DNA of 64,000 nucleotides from contig JAHHIE010000001.1 of assembly GCA_019358945.1 (NCBI GenBank), positions 372,001 through 436,000 on the forward strand, written 5' to 3'. Numbering within the stretch: position 1 is the stretch's first letter; every line of letters begins with the position of its first letter. Shown one piece after another: positions 9,161 through 17,822 of the stretch. The notes beneath the pieces are model-generated. The model saw nothing but the letters and a program-made list of their open reading frames with translations. It was not told the DNA's origin and did not search any database. A program made the position numbers and the translations under genes. Source of the stretch: Stenomitos rutilans HA7619-LM2. GTDB lineage: Bacteria > Cyanobacteriota > Cyanobacteriia > Leptolyngbyales > Leptolyngbyaceae.

Positions 9161-9657
9161 ATTGAATAACTTCGACAAGTGAGATGTTCTGTAGGGGGCG
9201 CACGACCGTACGCCCGTACCTCAAGATCACACTTTAATTAATTCTCGTTCCTTAGCAGGGATCTGTTCAAAGTTTTGGGGTGTAGAGTTATAGCTGTTCT
9301 CCCTGTCCAAACCCGGTGCGTCGCTCCACTGATCTTCCAATCGTGCCTTTTTTTCTTGAATTCGCCACCAGTATCCTCAAAGTGCAGAACGGAGTAGGCG
9401 ATTACGAAAAGATTTTTCATCCAATCATCTCTGCCTTCATACAGACTGCCGCGTAAAAAAAGATACCTCGCCTGGTAGGGAAATCTAAGAACGTTGTTTC
9501 TTATCATTAAAAGAGGCTCTAGTAAGCGGAAAGGAAATTACTAAGTGGTCCGACGCAATTAAACTGAACGTGCTACATGGGCTGACCGCTGACCGCTTTA
9601 AAAGTGCGTCCGTTTAATCGAGTTTTACATAGCATCTCAAATTTGAAGGAGTAACAA
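9161..9657. other. Spacer between the IS remnant and a small membrane ORF
   Basis: About 500 bases. At 9191-9219 there is a degenerate palindrome of the GTAGGGGC...GCCC(C)TAC type, related to the perfect one at 38917-38945. A minus-strand open frame of 89 codons (9238-9507) has no recognisable motif or ribosome site and is not called as a gene. The AT/GC mix and broken frames suggest decayed mobile DNA. Confidence 0.4.
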
Positions 9658-9855
9658 ATGCCAAGACTTGTTGGGAAGCAGTCTCATACGGGCGAAAACA
9701 TTACAGCGCTAATCACACTTGCTGCGGTCATTGGTGTTGCACTGGAATATATTGGCGTCATAAATGTAGTTCCTGGTTTTGGACGTGACGATCGCTACAG
9801 CCCACTACAAAGCCATGTCACTAGTGAACATGTAATAGCTCGGCATCAGCATTAA
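9658..9855 (+). CDS. Small membrane protein, 65 residues, unknown function
   Basis: Supported by a strong ribosome site, GAAGGAG at 9645-9651, seven bases before the ATG. It has one predicted membrane helix (ALITLAAVIGVALEYIGVINVV, about residues 18-39), a basic N-terminus and a soluble tail with several His residues (HVTSEHVIARHQH). The next gene, for a PRC-barrel protein, starts 74 bases later in the same direction, so both may share a transcript. I do not recognise the family; the ALEYIGVINVVPGFGRD segment is distinctive and could be used for a search. Confidence 0.6.
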   Translation: MPRLVGKQSHTGENITALITLAAVIGVALEYIGVINVVPGFGRDDRYSPLQSHVTSEHVIARHQH

Positions 9856-9928
9856 AAGAATGCGTTGAAGCAGAGCACACGGACACAAGATCTCATCGTT
9901 TTAGCAGGAGTCATGAGGGATAACAGCC

Positions 9929-11563
9929 ATGCGTAAAGGCAGTGATGTCATCGGTAAAGTCGTCGTTACTTACGACACAGGTTTAAGAATTGAACGCATC
10001 CAAGATTTAATTTTTGATCAGGAAAGTAATCAAATTTTGGGTTTCTTGGTGCAGGAGAAAGGTGTGTTTCGCGATGCCAGAGTGATTCTCTTAGAAGAGG
10101 TTATGGCGATCGGTGCCGATGCGGTTGTCGTTGCATCTCAAGCGTCGGTGATCAAGGCGCACAAGCATCCCGAAATCAAAGCCATTTTGCGTCATAACAA
10201 CGTCCTGAAAGGCACCAGAATTTTGACCACAGACGGGCTTAATCTGGGTACGTTAGTCGATCTATTTTTTGACAATCGCTCTGGTACGGTTGCAGGCTAC
10301 GAGTCCTCCGGTGGCTTGTTTTCAGATGTGTACTCTGGGCGATCGTTTGTGCCCGCTCCCAAAACATTAAAAATTGGACGCGATGTCGCCTTTGTACCAC
10401 CCGAAACCGCTGAGCTAATGCGTGAGCAAGTTGGTGGCATTAAAGGTGGCATTCAGGCGGCTGGTGGCAGACTGCAAGAAACAGCAGATACCGCAAGCCG
10501 TAGACTGCAAGCATCGGCAGATGCCGCGAACCGTCAATTGCAGGCATCGGCTGAGGTGGCTAACCTACGGCTCCAGGAAGCGGGACAGGCCGCTACCGAA
10601 GCACTACAGACTGCAAGCGAAGCCACAGCCGATCAACTGCAAGAGGTGGGCGGTAAGTTCCAGGACTTCGATCGCTCTGCCACAGCAACCTTCACCAATC
10701 AATTAGCTGACCCAACCGAGCAGCGGCTTTTTGTGATCGGTCGCCGCATAGAGCAAGACCTTTTTACCCAAGACAACACGATCCTGGCCCTGCAAGGTCA
10801 AGAAGTAGCGCCTGCTTTGGTTGAGCGTGCAGAGCAGTTGGGTATGCTGGATGCACTTTATGTTGCAACGGGCGGTAGTGTCACCGCACCATTAAGCCGC
10901 AACGTACAGCAAACGGCAGCAATGGCAAGCGATCGCATTCAGAATGCGACCCAAAGCGCGGCTGTAACGATTCGTCAATCTGCCAGTGAACTAGCGGCAC
11001 GCAGTACGGTTGACCAGGCAAAAGGCCGTCGAGCATCGCGCATGGTGCAAACAGCCGATGGCTTTATCATCGCGGCTCCTGGGCAAATCGTTACCGACTC
11101 CGTGATTGCTGATGCCAAACTGCATGGCAAAGAAGTCGCGTTGTTAAGTGCGGTTGGGTTAGCGCCAGCAGAAGCCATTCGCTCCAGTGCCGATGATGCC
11201 TGGTTGGAAGGCCGATCGCAACTCCACGATCGCACTGCTCTTGCCCAAGAAAACATAAGCAACTTCTGGCAAACGTTACAAGAAAAAGCGCAGGAACTCC
11301 AGGGCCGCAGTGCCCGTGCGATTAAGCAGCAACGCATTGAGCAAGCGCTCGGTCGCCCAGTCACGCGTGTCATCCTCGATCCGCAGGACAACGTGATTCT
11401 CAATGTGGGTGAACTGATTACCCATCGTGCCGTGCGCTTAGCAGACGAGGGCGGCGTTCTCAATGTGCTGCTTGGCTCTGTCTATACGAAGGAACCCACG
11501 ATCGACGATCGTGAAATTCGCGCCTCCGAGCATGGCACAGCCGCTCTGGAGTCGTACCATTAA
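9929..11563 (+). CDS. PRC-barrel protein with 11-residue helical repeats
   Basis: 544 residues, no signal peptide. Residues 1-75 and about 85-165 are PRC-barrel-like beta domains (GKVVVTYDTGLRIERIQDLIFD; GTRILTTDGLNLGTLVDLFFD). Residues 181-235 are five consecutive 11-residue repeats beginning RLQ/RLQ/QLQ/RLQ/ALQ, consensus xLQxxAxxAxx. They form an amphipathic helix like those of group 3 LEA or apolipoprotein-like proteins. A further Ala-rich helical stretch (about 325-370) and a C-terminal barrel-like unit (VTRVILDPQDNVILNVGELI) follow. Family knowledge: PRC barrels occur in the photosynthetic reaction centre H subunit and RimM and mediate protein or ligand contacts. The function here is unknown. 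The start has GAGGGAT nine bases upstream. A hairpin follows the stop. Confidence 0.82.
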   Translation: MRKGSDVIGKVVVTYDTGLRIERIQDLIFDQESNQILGFLVQEKGVFRDARVILLEEVMAIGADAVVVASQASVIKAHKHPEIKAILRHNNVLKGTRILTTDGLNLGTLVDLFFDNRSGTVAGYESSGGLFSDVYSGRSFVPAPKTLKIGRDVAFVPPETAELMREQVGGIKGGIQAAGGRLQETADTASRRLQASADAANRQLQASAEVANLRLQEAGQAATEALQTASEATADQLQEVGGKFQDFDRSATATFTNQLADPTEQRLFVIGRRIEQDLFTQDNTILALQGQEVAPALVERAEQLGMLDALYVATGGSVTAPLSRNVQQTAAMASDRIQNATQSAAVTIRQSASELAARSTVDQAKGRRASRMVQTADGFIIAAPGQIVTDSVIADAKLHGKEVALLSAVGLAPAEAIRSSADDAWLEGRSQLHDRTALAQENISNFWQTLQEKAQELQGRSARAIKQQRIEQALGRPVTRVILDPQDNVILNVGELITHRAVRLADEGGVLNVLLGSVYTKEPTIDDREIRASEHGTAALESYH

Positions 11564-11622
11564 CCGTCTTTGCAAGCGAACTAATTGTGACACTGCCAGC
11601 AAATAAAACATACTGAGAACAC

Positions 11623-11652
11623 CTCCCTGATTTCTGCCAGACTTTCAGGGAG
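11623..11652 (+). terminator. Hairpin after the PRC-barrel gene
   Basis: CTCCCTGA (11623-11630) pairs perfectly with TCAGGGAG (11645-11652) around a 14-base loop, 60 bases past the stop. No T-run follows, so termination is only a possibility. Confidence 0.4.
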
Positions 11653-11689
11653 ACCGCTTATATGCGCTCAGTAGCGAATTGAGAGATGG

Positions 11690-12349
11690 TTAAATACCCC
11701 ACAATCTTTGTCCTACAGTCTGTCTCAAAGCACGTAAGTAATTTACTTCAGAGTGAGATGCTCTGACTAAAGATGTTGCATTGATGTTAGTAACTTTAGG
11801 ATGATAGCCTTTAATCGGTTTAAGTCCACATGGACTCGACCTTACTAAAAACTCTCCACTTCGATAGAGGCTCATCAATGTCGGATCTAGAGAGTTATAG
11901 ACATTAACAACTTGTCCAACCAGGCTTGAAGTTGAACTTCCCCATTCTTTAGTCCTTCGAACAGCCCCACCAAGAAGAATCGTGTTGTTTAATAATTTCT
12001 TAGATGGCGACCAGTTTTTTAGCCCATAGTAAACAACCTGAACGCCGAGTGAGTAGCCAATTACTGACACAGATTTGTCTGGAAGGTTTTTAACTAATTG
12101 GTAGAAATGATCTCTACCGACGTTTTCAGCACGTTCCTTTACTCCGCTCCAATTGGCGCAAAGTTTGTCTGTTGAATCCCACCAAAGATAGTGGATTGAA
12201 CCCTTCCATCCTGTATCTCTTAAAAACCACTTCCAGTCACTTTGGGTACTTCAATCAAAGCTATATTCTGACCTGTATCCCCTAATAATTATAAGTCCTT
12301 CAGACCAGCCTTTGGATGGTTCAACTTCAACTAGAAAAGGATCTTGCAT
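11690..12349 (-). pseudogene. DUF726-like alpha/beta hydrolase gene with an in-frame stop
   Basis: A continuous frame from ATG at 12349 to the stop at 11690 (about 219 codons) is interrupted only by TGA at 12251-12253. Before the stop it reads GWSEGLIIIRGYRSEYSFD. After it come SDWKWFLRDTGWKGSIHYLWW and SVIGYSLGVQVVYYGLKNW (nucleophile elbow G-Y-S-L-G), then NNTILLGGAV and LVGQVVNVYNSLDPTLMSLYR. That order matches DUF726/TMCO4-type hydrolases, including the NVYNSLD segment after the elbow. No good start codon lies between the TGA and the elbow, so the gene is probably inactive. A sequencing error or readthrough are the alternatives. Downstream of it (by strand) is the PRC gene, convergent. 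Confidence 0.6.
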
Positions 12350-12408
12350 GAGAATGTTGTTTTAGAAGAAACGCTCTGCATATGTAGAATTCCCTCAAGC
12401 TGATTCGT

Positions 12409-13443
12409 TTAATCAGGGCAACTAATTTTTTGCAAAATACTGGGCGATCGCAGAGCTTCCAAATTTTCACACCCCGTACAAAACATGGCGGTTGTCATTT
12501 CAGCCATCAAAATCTCGACCAGTTCGTAAAGTGCCGCTTCTGATTCGTGGGCCGCTTGCAAAAACGGGAGTGCCATGCCAGCCAGATCTGCACCCAGCGC
12601 GATCGCTTTGGCGGCTTCCAGCCCATCGCGCAGTCCACCAGAAGCAATGAGGGGCATGTGCGGGGCGATCGCTCTTACTGCGGTCAGACATTCTGCCGTC
12701 GGTAGCCCCCATTCTGCAAAGGTTTTACCCAAGCGACGCTGCTGGTCATCCGTTGCACGTTCGCTTTCCACCAAGGCCCAGGACGTACCGCCTGCTCCTG
12801 CTACGTCGATCGCGGCAATGCCCGCTTCCATCAGCTTGATTGCCATTGCGGCTGAAATGCCGTTACCCACTTCTTTGGCAATCACGGGCACAGGCAATGT
12901 CTCACACAACACCGCAATTTTGTCTAACAAACCTTGAAAGTTGGTGTCGCCTCTGGTTTGAATGCATTCTTGCAGCGGATTTAGATGCAGAATGAGGGCA
13001 TCCGCTTCGAGATCATCGACCACACGGCGGCACTCATCCAGACCATAGCGGTAGTTCAACTGCACCGCCCCTAAATTTGCAAAGAGCGGAATATCACGAG
13101 CAACGGCGCGGACGGCAAACGTTGCAGCAACGTCTGGCTGCTCAACAGCAACCCGCTGAGAACCAACACCCATCGCTAACCGATAGTGTTGGGCAACGGC
13201 TGCCAATCTGTAATTGATGGCTTTGGCATGGTCTGTGCCTCCGGTCATAGAGGAGATCAAAAGCGGTGCGCCTAGCGTCTTACCAAGGAAGGTGGTCGTC
13301 AGAGTAATGTCATGGCGATCGATCTCTGGCAAACAGCAGTGGGTAAAGCGATAGCGCTCTAAGCCTGTTGTAATCTGGCGACACTGGACATTTTCATCCA
13401 GGCAAATGCGAAGGTGGTCAGCTTTACGAATCTGGGTTTCCAT
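12409..13443 (-). CDS. fni: Isopentenyl-diphosphate delta-isomerase, type 2 (FMN-dependent)
   Basis: Interconverts isopentenyl and dimethylallyl diphosphate, supplying precursors for carotenoids, chlorophyll phytyl chains and quinones. The 344-residue protein has the type 2 signatures: an N-terminal [29 protein letters not shown] (substrate and FMN contacts), [13 protein letters not shown], and a C-terminal FMN phosphate site [19 protein letters not shown]. It is a TIM-barrel flavoprotein of the cytoplasm needing reduced FMN and Mg2+. Cyanobacteria usually use this type rather than the unrelated Idi-1. The start is ATG at 13443. pyrR lies 111 bases upstream in the same direction, but nothing links the two pathways. 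Confidence 0.95.
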   Translation of the reverse strand: METQIRKADHLRICLDENVQCRQITTGLERYRFTHCCLPEIDRHDITLTTTFLGKTLGAPLLISSMTGGTDHAKAINYRLAAVAQHYRLAMGVGSQRVAVEQPDVAATFAVRAVARDIPLFANLGAVQLNYRYGLDECRRVVDDLEADALILHLNPLQECIQTRGDTNFQGLLDKIAVLCETLPVPVIAKEVGNGISAAMAIKLMEAGIAAIDVAGAGGTSWALVESERATDDQQRRLGKTFAEWGLPTAECLTAVRAIAPHMPLIASGGLRDGLEAAKAIALGADLAGMALPFLQAAHESEAALYELVEILMAEMTTAMFCTGCENLEALRSPSILQKISCPD

Positions 13444-13554
13444 GAAGTGAGAGTGTGAGATGTGAGGTGTGAGCTATAAGCAAAGGCTAAAGCTGTTAAC
13501 GTCACTTTTAGCCTTCATCCTTTATCCTTAAGCCTTTCTTCTACACCCTAACCC

Positions 13555-14088
13555 CTACACCCTGATTAACTCCACTCCATCGTGTCCATCAATGTCTTGG
13601 AGATAAACCCTGACCTGTTCTTCTTTGGCTGTAGGGAGTTGCTTGCCGATGAAGTCGGGATGGATGGGCAGTTCACGATGCCCGCGATCGACCAGTACGA
13701 CCAGACGAATGACCTCTGGACGACCATAATCATTCACTGCGTTTAAGGCCGCTCGAATGGTGCGCCCTTTGAAAATGACATCATCTACCAGCACGACGGT
13801 TTTACCAGAAAGGTCGAAGGGAATATCGGTTTTGGCTGGAGTGCGAATGCCAATACTGTCCAAATCATCACGGTAGAAGGTGATGTCGATCGCCCCCAAT
13901 GGCACCACCACACCTTCTAGTGCCTCAATTTGACGGGCTAACACTTCTGCCAGGTTGACCCCTCGCGTATAGATACCCAGGAGCACGAGTTTAGAGAGAT
14001 CCGATCGTTCAACTACCTGCGATGCCAAGCGCGTCACGGTTCGACGGAGTTCTTCCGCTGAAAGAATTTCGACCACTTCTGGAGACAT
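13555..14088 (-). CDS. pyrR: PyrR, pyrimidine regulatory protein / uracil phosphoribosyltransferase
   Basis: 177 residues with a phosphoribosyltransferase fold. The PRPP-binding motif is [20 protein letters not shown] (about residues 95-114), and the N-terminal [19 protein letters not shown] and [16 protein letters not shown] segments are typical of PyrR. In Gram-positive bacteria PyrR binds pyr mRNA leaders in response to UMP and also makes UMP from uracil. In cyanobacteria its regulatory role is less clear. No PyrR-type attenuator could be identified near pyrE in this window. The start is ATG at 14088. The upstream spacer up to kaiC contains heptamer repeats and a hairpin. Confidence 0.93.
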   Translation of the reverse strand: MSPEVVEILSAEELRRTVTRLASQVVERSDLSKLVLLGIYTRGVNLAEVLARQIEALEGVVVPLGAIDITFYRDDLDSIGIRTPAKTDIPFDLSGKTVVLVDDVIFKGRTIRAALNAVNDYGRPEVIRLVVLVDRGHRELPIHPDFIGKQLPTAKEEQVRVYLQDIDGHDGVELIRV

Positions 14089-14097
14089 AAGAGTTAA

Positions 14098-14339
14098 GAG
14101 TTTTGAGTTGAGAGTTTTGAGTGTCGAGTTAATTTTTAACCTGCTTGAATAGCAAATACGGCTTTGCTATAGCGATCCTATTTGCTTTGTGAGTATGATT
14201 CTGATTTAGCTTACTCCTTCGGAGAAGTAAGCTACAGCGGTCAGCTTTAAATCTGGGCTGACGACTGACTGGGGCAGACATAACATACTTTTCACGAATG
14301 ATTTAGAACTGCCCTATTCAAAACTCAAAATTCAAAACT
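14098..14339. repeat. AGTTTTG heptamers in inverted arrangement flanking the pyrR-kaiC spacer
   Basis: AGTTTTGAGTTGAGAGTTTTG-type copies at about 14098-14128 are mirrored by CAAAACT/CAAAATT/CAAAACT at 14319-14339. They belong to the short tandem heptanucleotide repeats common in cyanobacterial spacers. Confidence 0.55.
14207..14234 (-). terminator. Hairpin between kaiC and pyrR
   Basis: TAGCTTACT (14207-14215) pairs with AGTAAGCTA (14226-14234) around a CCTTCGGAGA centre that folds further. It lies 113 bases past the kaiC stop codon. No strong T-tract is present, so its function as a terminator is uncertain. Confidence 0.4.
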
Positions 14340-14346
14340 CTCCTCT

Positions 14347-15903
14347 CTATCCTTCATCTTTTGGCTGCACTGCTTTGACAATGCGTGACAGTTCGCTTTT
14401 CTCATCAATTGCAATGCGTGTGGGTGAGCCACTAATAATGCGCTCAAAGTTGCGGAAGGAGTCTTTAATTTCGGGGCCACGCTCGCTAATAGTGTATTCA
14501 CGAATGCCTTTGTCATGCCAGGAACCTCGCATCTTAAAGACATTGATTGCTCGTGCCATTTCACCTCTAATTTCAACGTATTGCAGCATCAAAATTGTGT
14601 CGGTGATGGTGGAGATATGGGAATCGGTGATGGAATGCGACCCCATAAATTGATCAGACGTATTGGTAAAGAAGCCCGTAATTTCTTCTTGTTTGGCAAA
14701 ACCAGTGACGCCAATCACAAACTGACGAAAGGCGTTATTGCTGACACCACGAGCCAGAGCTGAAAGAGAATCGATCGCAATTCGTGACGGTTTAAATTCA
14801 GCAATTTCGGTTTTAATAATCTGCAAATGATCTTCTAAGCCTGCTGATTCTGGGTAGGCGCAGATAATTCTCAGTACGCCTTTTTGCTCCAATTCTTCAA
14901 AGTCGATGCCCCAGGAATAGGCATTGCGAGATAACTGAGCGCGTGACTCTTCATAGGCAAACAAAATGGCACGATCGCCTCGTTGGCAAGCATCTTGCAA
15001 AAACTTGCTCACCATCATGGTTTTGCCGGTTCCAGTTGCCCCCGTTGCCAGAATAATGGAGTCTTTAAAGAAGCCGCCGCCGCACATTTCATCCAGCGTT
15101 TTGACTCCAGATGAAACGCGCACATTAGACGATCGCTGAGTTAAACGCATCGCTCCCAGTGGGAAGATATTGATGCCGTTATTGGTAATGGTGAAGGGAT
15201 ACTCCCCCTTCATGTGGGTAGTGCCACGTAGTTTGAGAATCTCGATCGTTCGCCGCCGTCGTTCCCCCTCCAATACGTTACGAATAATCACCACATTATC
15301 GGAGACAAATTCTTCGACGCCAAAACGAGCGACGGGGCCATATTCTTCCACACGCTCTGTGGTCATCAGCGTAGTTGCGCCCACTTGCTTGAGGCGAGCG
15401 ACCAACCGAAAAATTTCGCGTCGCACCACACCAGCGGAATCGTATTGTTGGAAAACGGCTGTTACAGAGTCGATCGACACCCGCTTCGCTTTGTATTTAC
15501 GAATCGCATACTGAATCCGCTCAATCAAAGCTGATAAATCAAAATTACCTGCTATATCTTGCCCCTCTGGATCGGGAGATGCATCTAAAATAAAAAGCTT
15601 GCCTTCATTAATAAATTTCTGTAGATCCCAACCAAAACTGAAGGCATTTTTGATGATATCAGCGGGAGATTCTTCAAACGTGACAAAAATACCTGATTCG
15701 TCGAAATCAACAATACTGTGGTACAGAAATTGAATGGCTAATAGTGTTTTGCCTGTGCCGGATGTCCCACTAATGAGGGTTGTACGACCTGTGGGTAATC
15801 CACCGTGGCTAATGTCGTCAAACCCTTCAATCATGGTGCGAATTTTTTGCACACCGGGGATGTTGTGTTCGCCGTTTGGTGAACTTTGGCTCAGTTGGTT
15901 CAT
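14347..15903 (-). CDS. kaiC: Circadian clock ATPase/autokinase KaiC
   Basis: Core oscillator: a double RecA-type ATPase that forms hexamers and cycles through phosphorylation under control of KaiA and KaiB. 518 residues. The CI domain has Walker A GTSGTGKT (46-53); the CII domain has [10 protein letters not shown]. The autophosphorylation pair is intact as Ser431 and Thr432 in DSHISTITDTI, counting back from the C-terminus. The C-terminal A-loop/tail that KaiA binds is present (SGSPTRIAIDEKSELSRIV). EE catalytic residues appear in both halves (VTFEES; FAYEES). All features indicate a working canonical KaiC. It is the last gene of kaiA-kaiB-kaiC, 99 bases after kaiB. Confidence 0.98.
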   Translation of the reverse strand: MNQLSQSSPNGEHNIPGVQKIRTMIEGFDDISHGGLPTGRTTLISGTSGTGKTLLAIQFLYHSIVDFDESGIFVTFEESPADIIKNAFSFGWDLQKFINEGKLFILDASPDPEGQDIAGNFDLSALIERIQYAIRKYKAKRVSIDSVTAVFQQYDSAGVVRREIFRLVARLKQVGATTLMTTERVEEYGPVARFGVEEFVSDNVVIIRNVLEGERRRRTIEILKLRGTTHMKGEYPFTITNNGINIFPLGAMRLTQRSSNVRVSSGVKTLDEMCGGGFFKDSIILATGATGTGKTMMVSKFLQDACQRGDRAILFAYEESRAQLSRNAYSWGIDFEELEQKGVLRIICAYPESAGLEDHLQIIKTEIAEFKPSRIAIDSLSALARGVSNNAFRQFVIGVTGFAKQEEITGFFTNTSDQFMGSHSITDSHISTITDTILMLQYVEIRGEMARAINVFKMRGSWHDKGIREYTISERGPEIKDSFRNFERIISGSPTRIAIDEKSELSRIVKAVQPKDEG

Positions 15904-16002
15904 AGGATATGATTAAGACAATCGATAAACTGGCTTGTTTGTCGTTGTGCCGTACCGTTTTGCTATTGGTAGCATACGCCCTATCGTGAACAGTTTGATC
16001 GG

Positions 16003-16323
16003 TTACTCTAGCAAGTCAAAAGCGTCATCTCGTAGCTCTTCGTAGAGGAGATCCAGCCCAATGAGCACTTTTTCACGATCAGACAAGTCACCAATAATCT
16101 TACGTACAGGCGGCGGCAAAATTTTAGACAGCGTTGGAGTTGCTAAGATTTTATCTTCCTCGGCAAGTTGAGGATTCTTCAAAACATCAATCACTTTCAG
16201 CGCGTAAACACCTTGAAAGTCTTTTTCAAGAATGTCATTTAAGACTTTCAGCGCGCGAATTGAGCTTGGTGTATTTCCAGCAACGTAGAGCTTGAGGATG
16301 TAGGTTTTTTTAAGGGAGCTCAT
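16003..16323 (-). CDS. kaiB: Circadian clock protein KaiB
   Basis: Thioredoxin-like fold-switching protein that binds the CI ring of KaiC, sequesters KaiA and also recruits the kinases SasA and CikA. The sequence is canonical: [17 protein letters not shown] at the start, then [40 protein letters not shown] and [14 protein letters not shown]. The frame opens six codons earlier at 16341 (MLVEPS), but the ATG at 16323 (MSSLKKTY) gives 106 residues, closest to the usual 102-residue protein. It sits between kaiA (84 bases from the longer start) and kaiC, so the three genes probably form one transcript or two. Confidence 0.97.
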   Translation of the reverse strand: MSSLKKTYILKLYVAGNTPSSIRALKVLNDILEKDFQGVYALKVIDVLKNPQLAEEDKILATPTLSKILPPPVRKIIGDLSDREKVLIGLDLLYEELRDDAFDLLE

Positions 16324-16425
16324 AGAAGGTTCAACAAGCATAAAAGCCAGGGCTGATGCCTCATTATTTTAGTGCGATCGTTTCCTAAAGAGACAGAGGT
16401 TGCAATACCGTTTCACGGATCAAGC

Positions 16426-17376
16426 TCACGCTTCTCTTGGTACAGAACGTCGATACATCTCGCATAGATGAGCGATCGTGTCAATCAGCGTCAGGCGATA
16501 ATCTAGTAAAATGTCATCGCTACGGCCCTCCAATTTTAGCTGTTTCGCAAACTCATCCATCAAATCCATGTGGATTTCTACCACTTGCGACGTCGCAACA
16601 TCGGCAAAGAAGGCAGAATTGACAAACTCATCAATGCGCTGATTGAGCGTGTCGTCTTCTCCAAAGTAATGTAAAACAATCTCTCGATATTCACTGCGGA
16701 GTTGCGCTAAGGCTTCTTGCTGCTGTGTTGCGGACAAATAGCGGAAGAAATTGCGTGGATTGCGCTTGTAATAAACGCCGAGATAACCCAGTCGTTCTTT
16801 GAGCTTTTCTGATAATCGCCGCTGTTGCAACATAAGGAAGTTTTGAGCACTGAGATCTGTCGCCAGATCAACCGTTGAAAGTGTGTTGCTTAAGCGACAC
16901 GTTGGCGAAAGGTGAAGGAATTGATCGATCGCCCGTTCAATGTCATCGTTAACGGCTTCAAATTGATTCGGTGTAATCCACACTTCTGCTGTGTGATAGG
17001 CAAAGGCAAGCCCAAGGTAATCGACTGCTTTACTGACCCGCGTTGGCTCTATAGCAGCAGGAGAGGTGCTTGATTGGCTATTCTCAACGGTGGCTAATGG
17101 CTCTTCACTCACCACAACTGCTGGAAGCAGCGTTGCCTGACCGTGTAGCTGATGCGCAAGCTGAGGTAAGGTTGGGCTGCTACGTAGAACCAGGCAATCA
17201 AGGCTGTGCTTTTCTTGCTCCACAAAGGTGAAGAACTCATCGCTCGATTGCAGCAGTGTGATGAGATGTCGATCGCGGTCTAGCCAGGGTAAGAGTGCCT
17301 GAGTCAGCGGTTCAGACTCGAGGAAAATACCGATCGAGAGCTTAGAACGTTGCAAGTTAGGCGAAGGATGGTTCAA
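16426..17376 (-). CDS. kaiA: Circadian clock protein KaiA
   Basis: Stimulates KaiC autophosphorylation by pulling on its C-terminal tail. 316 residues, full length. There is an N-terminal pseudo-receiver domain (about 1-150: LSIGIFLESEPLTQALLPWL, lacking the phospho-acceptor pattern), a linker, and a C-terminal four-helix dimerisation/KaiC-binding domain (LSEKLKERLGYLGVYYKRNP, FFRYLSATQQQEAL, MDLMDEFAKQLKLEGRSDDIL). It is about 30 residues longer than the Synechococcus elongatus protein; part of the excess is a Ser/Pro-rich insertion near residue 100 (SQSSTSPAAIEPTR). Many filamentous cyanobacteria have a shortened KaiA, so the full pseudo-receiver is informative. Confidence 0.97.
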   Translation of the reverse strand: MNHPSPNLQRSKLSIGIFLESEPLTQALLPWLDRDRHLITLLQSSDEFFTFVEQEKHSLDCLVLRSSPTLPQLAHQLHGQATLLPAVVVSEEPLATVENSQSSTSPAAIEPTRVSKAVDYLGLAFAYHTAEVWITPNQFEAVNDDIERAIDQFLHLSPTCRLSNTLSTVDLATDLSAQNFLMLQQRRLSEKLKERLGYLGVYYKRNPRNFFRYLSATQQQEALAQLRSEYREIVLHYFGEDDTLNQRIDEFVNSAFFADVATSQVVEIHMDLMDEFAKQLKLEGRSDDILLDYRLTLIDTIAHLCEMYRRSVPREA

Positions 17377-17475
17377 AACGATCTAAAACCTGGACACTGA
17401 TTAAAACAGCCTTTGTTGCTCCTAGACCTCAAGCGTCTACTGCAAATGGCTCGAAAAGCTTTAATTTTTATTAAG

Positions 17476-17505
17476 ATTCTAGCACTCAATTAATTATAGT
17501 TACAA
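17476..17505 (-). promoter_or_regulatory. Candidate promoter of kaiA
   Basis: On the minus strand TTGTAA (17505-17500) and TAGAAT (17481-17476) are separated by 18 bases, about 100 bases before the kaiA start. This resembles a sigma-70-type -35/-10 pair. It is read by eye only, in an AT-rich stretch where chance matches are likely. The rest of the 446-base divergent spacer 17377-17822 has no other clear element. Confidence 0.3.
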
Positions 17506-17822
17506 ACTAGCCGGACTCTGAGCATACTAGCCTGCTACAGGGGCATAATCGAGTGGTATTGCTCATCTATTGACCGAAATCGTTTACGTCTTCTTTTTAC
17601 TCGTTGTGATTTCAGTCCTCGTTGTGACTTCAGCCACCTAAACATACCTAAGCATAAAAACCTCAGTACAAAAGTCTTTGTGTGCATGTGCTGATGGTGT
17701 CAGTGTCTCTAACTTTGATTGCGCCTGCTGGTTGTTGAAGTTTTGCTAAACCGTTGCCCGGTACAATTGCCCCGTTTTAGCGTTGCCTGCTTCGTGTCCC
17801 TGTTCTCTCAGGCAATCGTTTT

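Noticed and set aside
9238-9507. 89-codon minus-strand open frame
   Set aside because: No ribosome site, no recognisable motif, and it lies among decayed mobile DNA.
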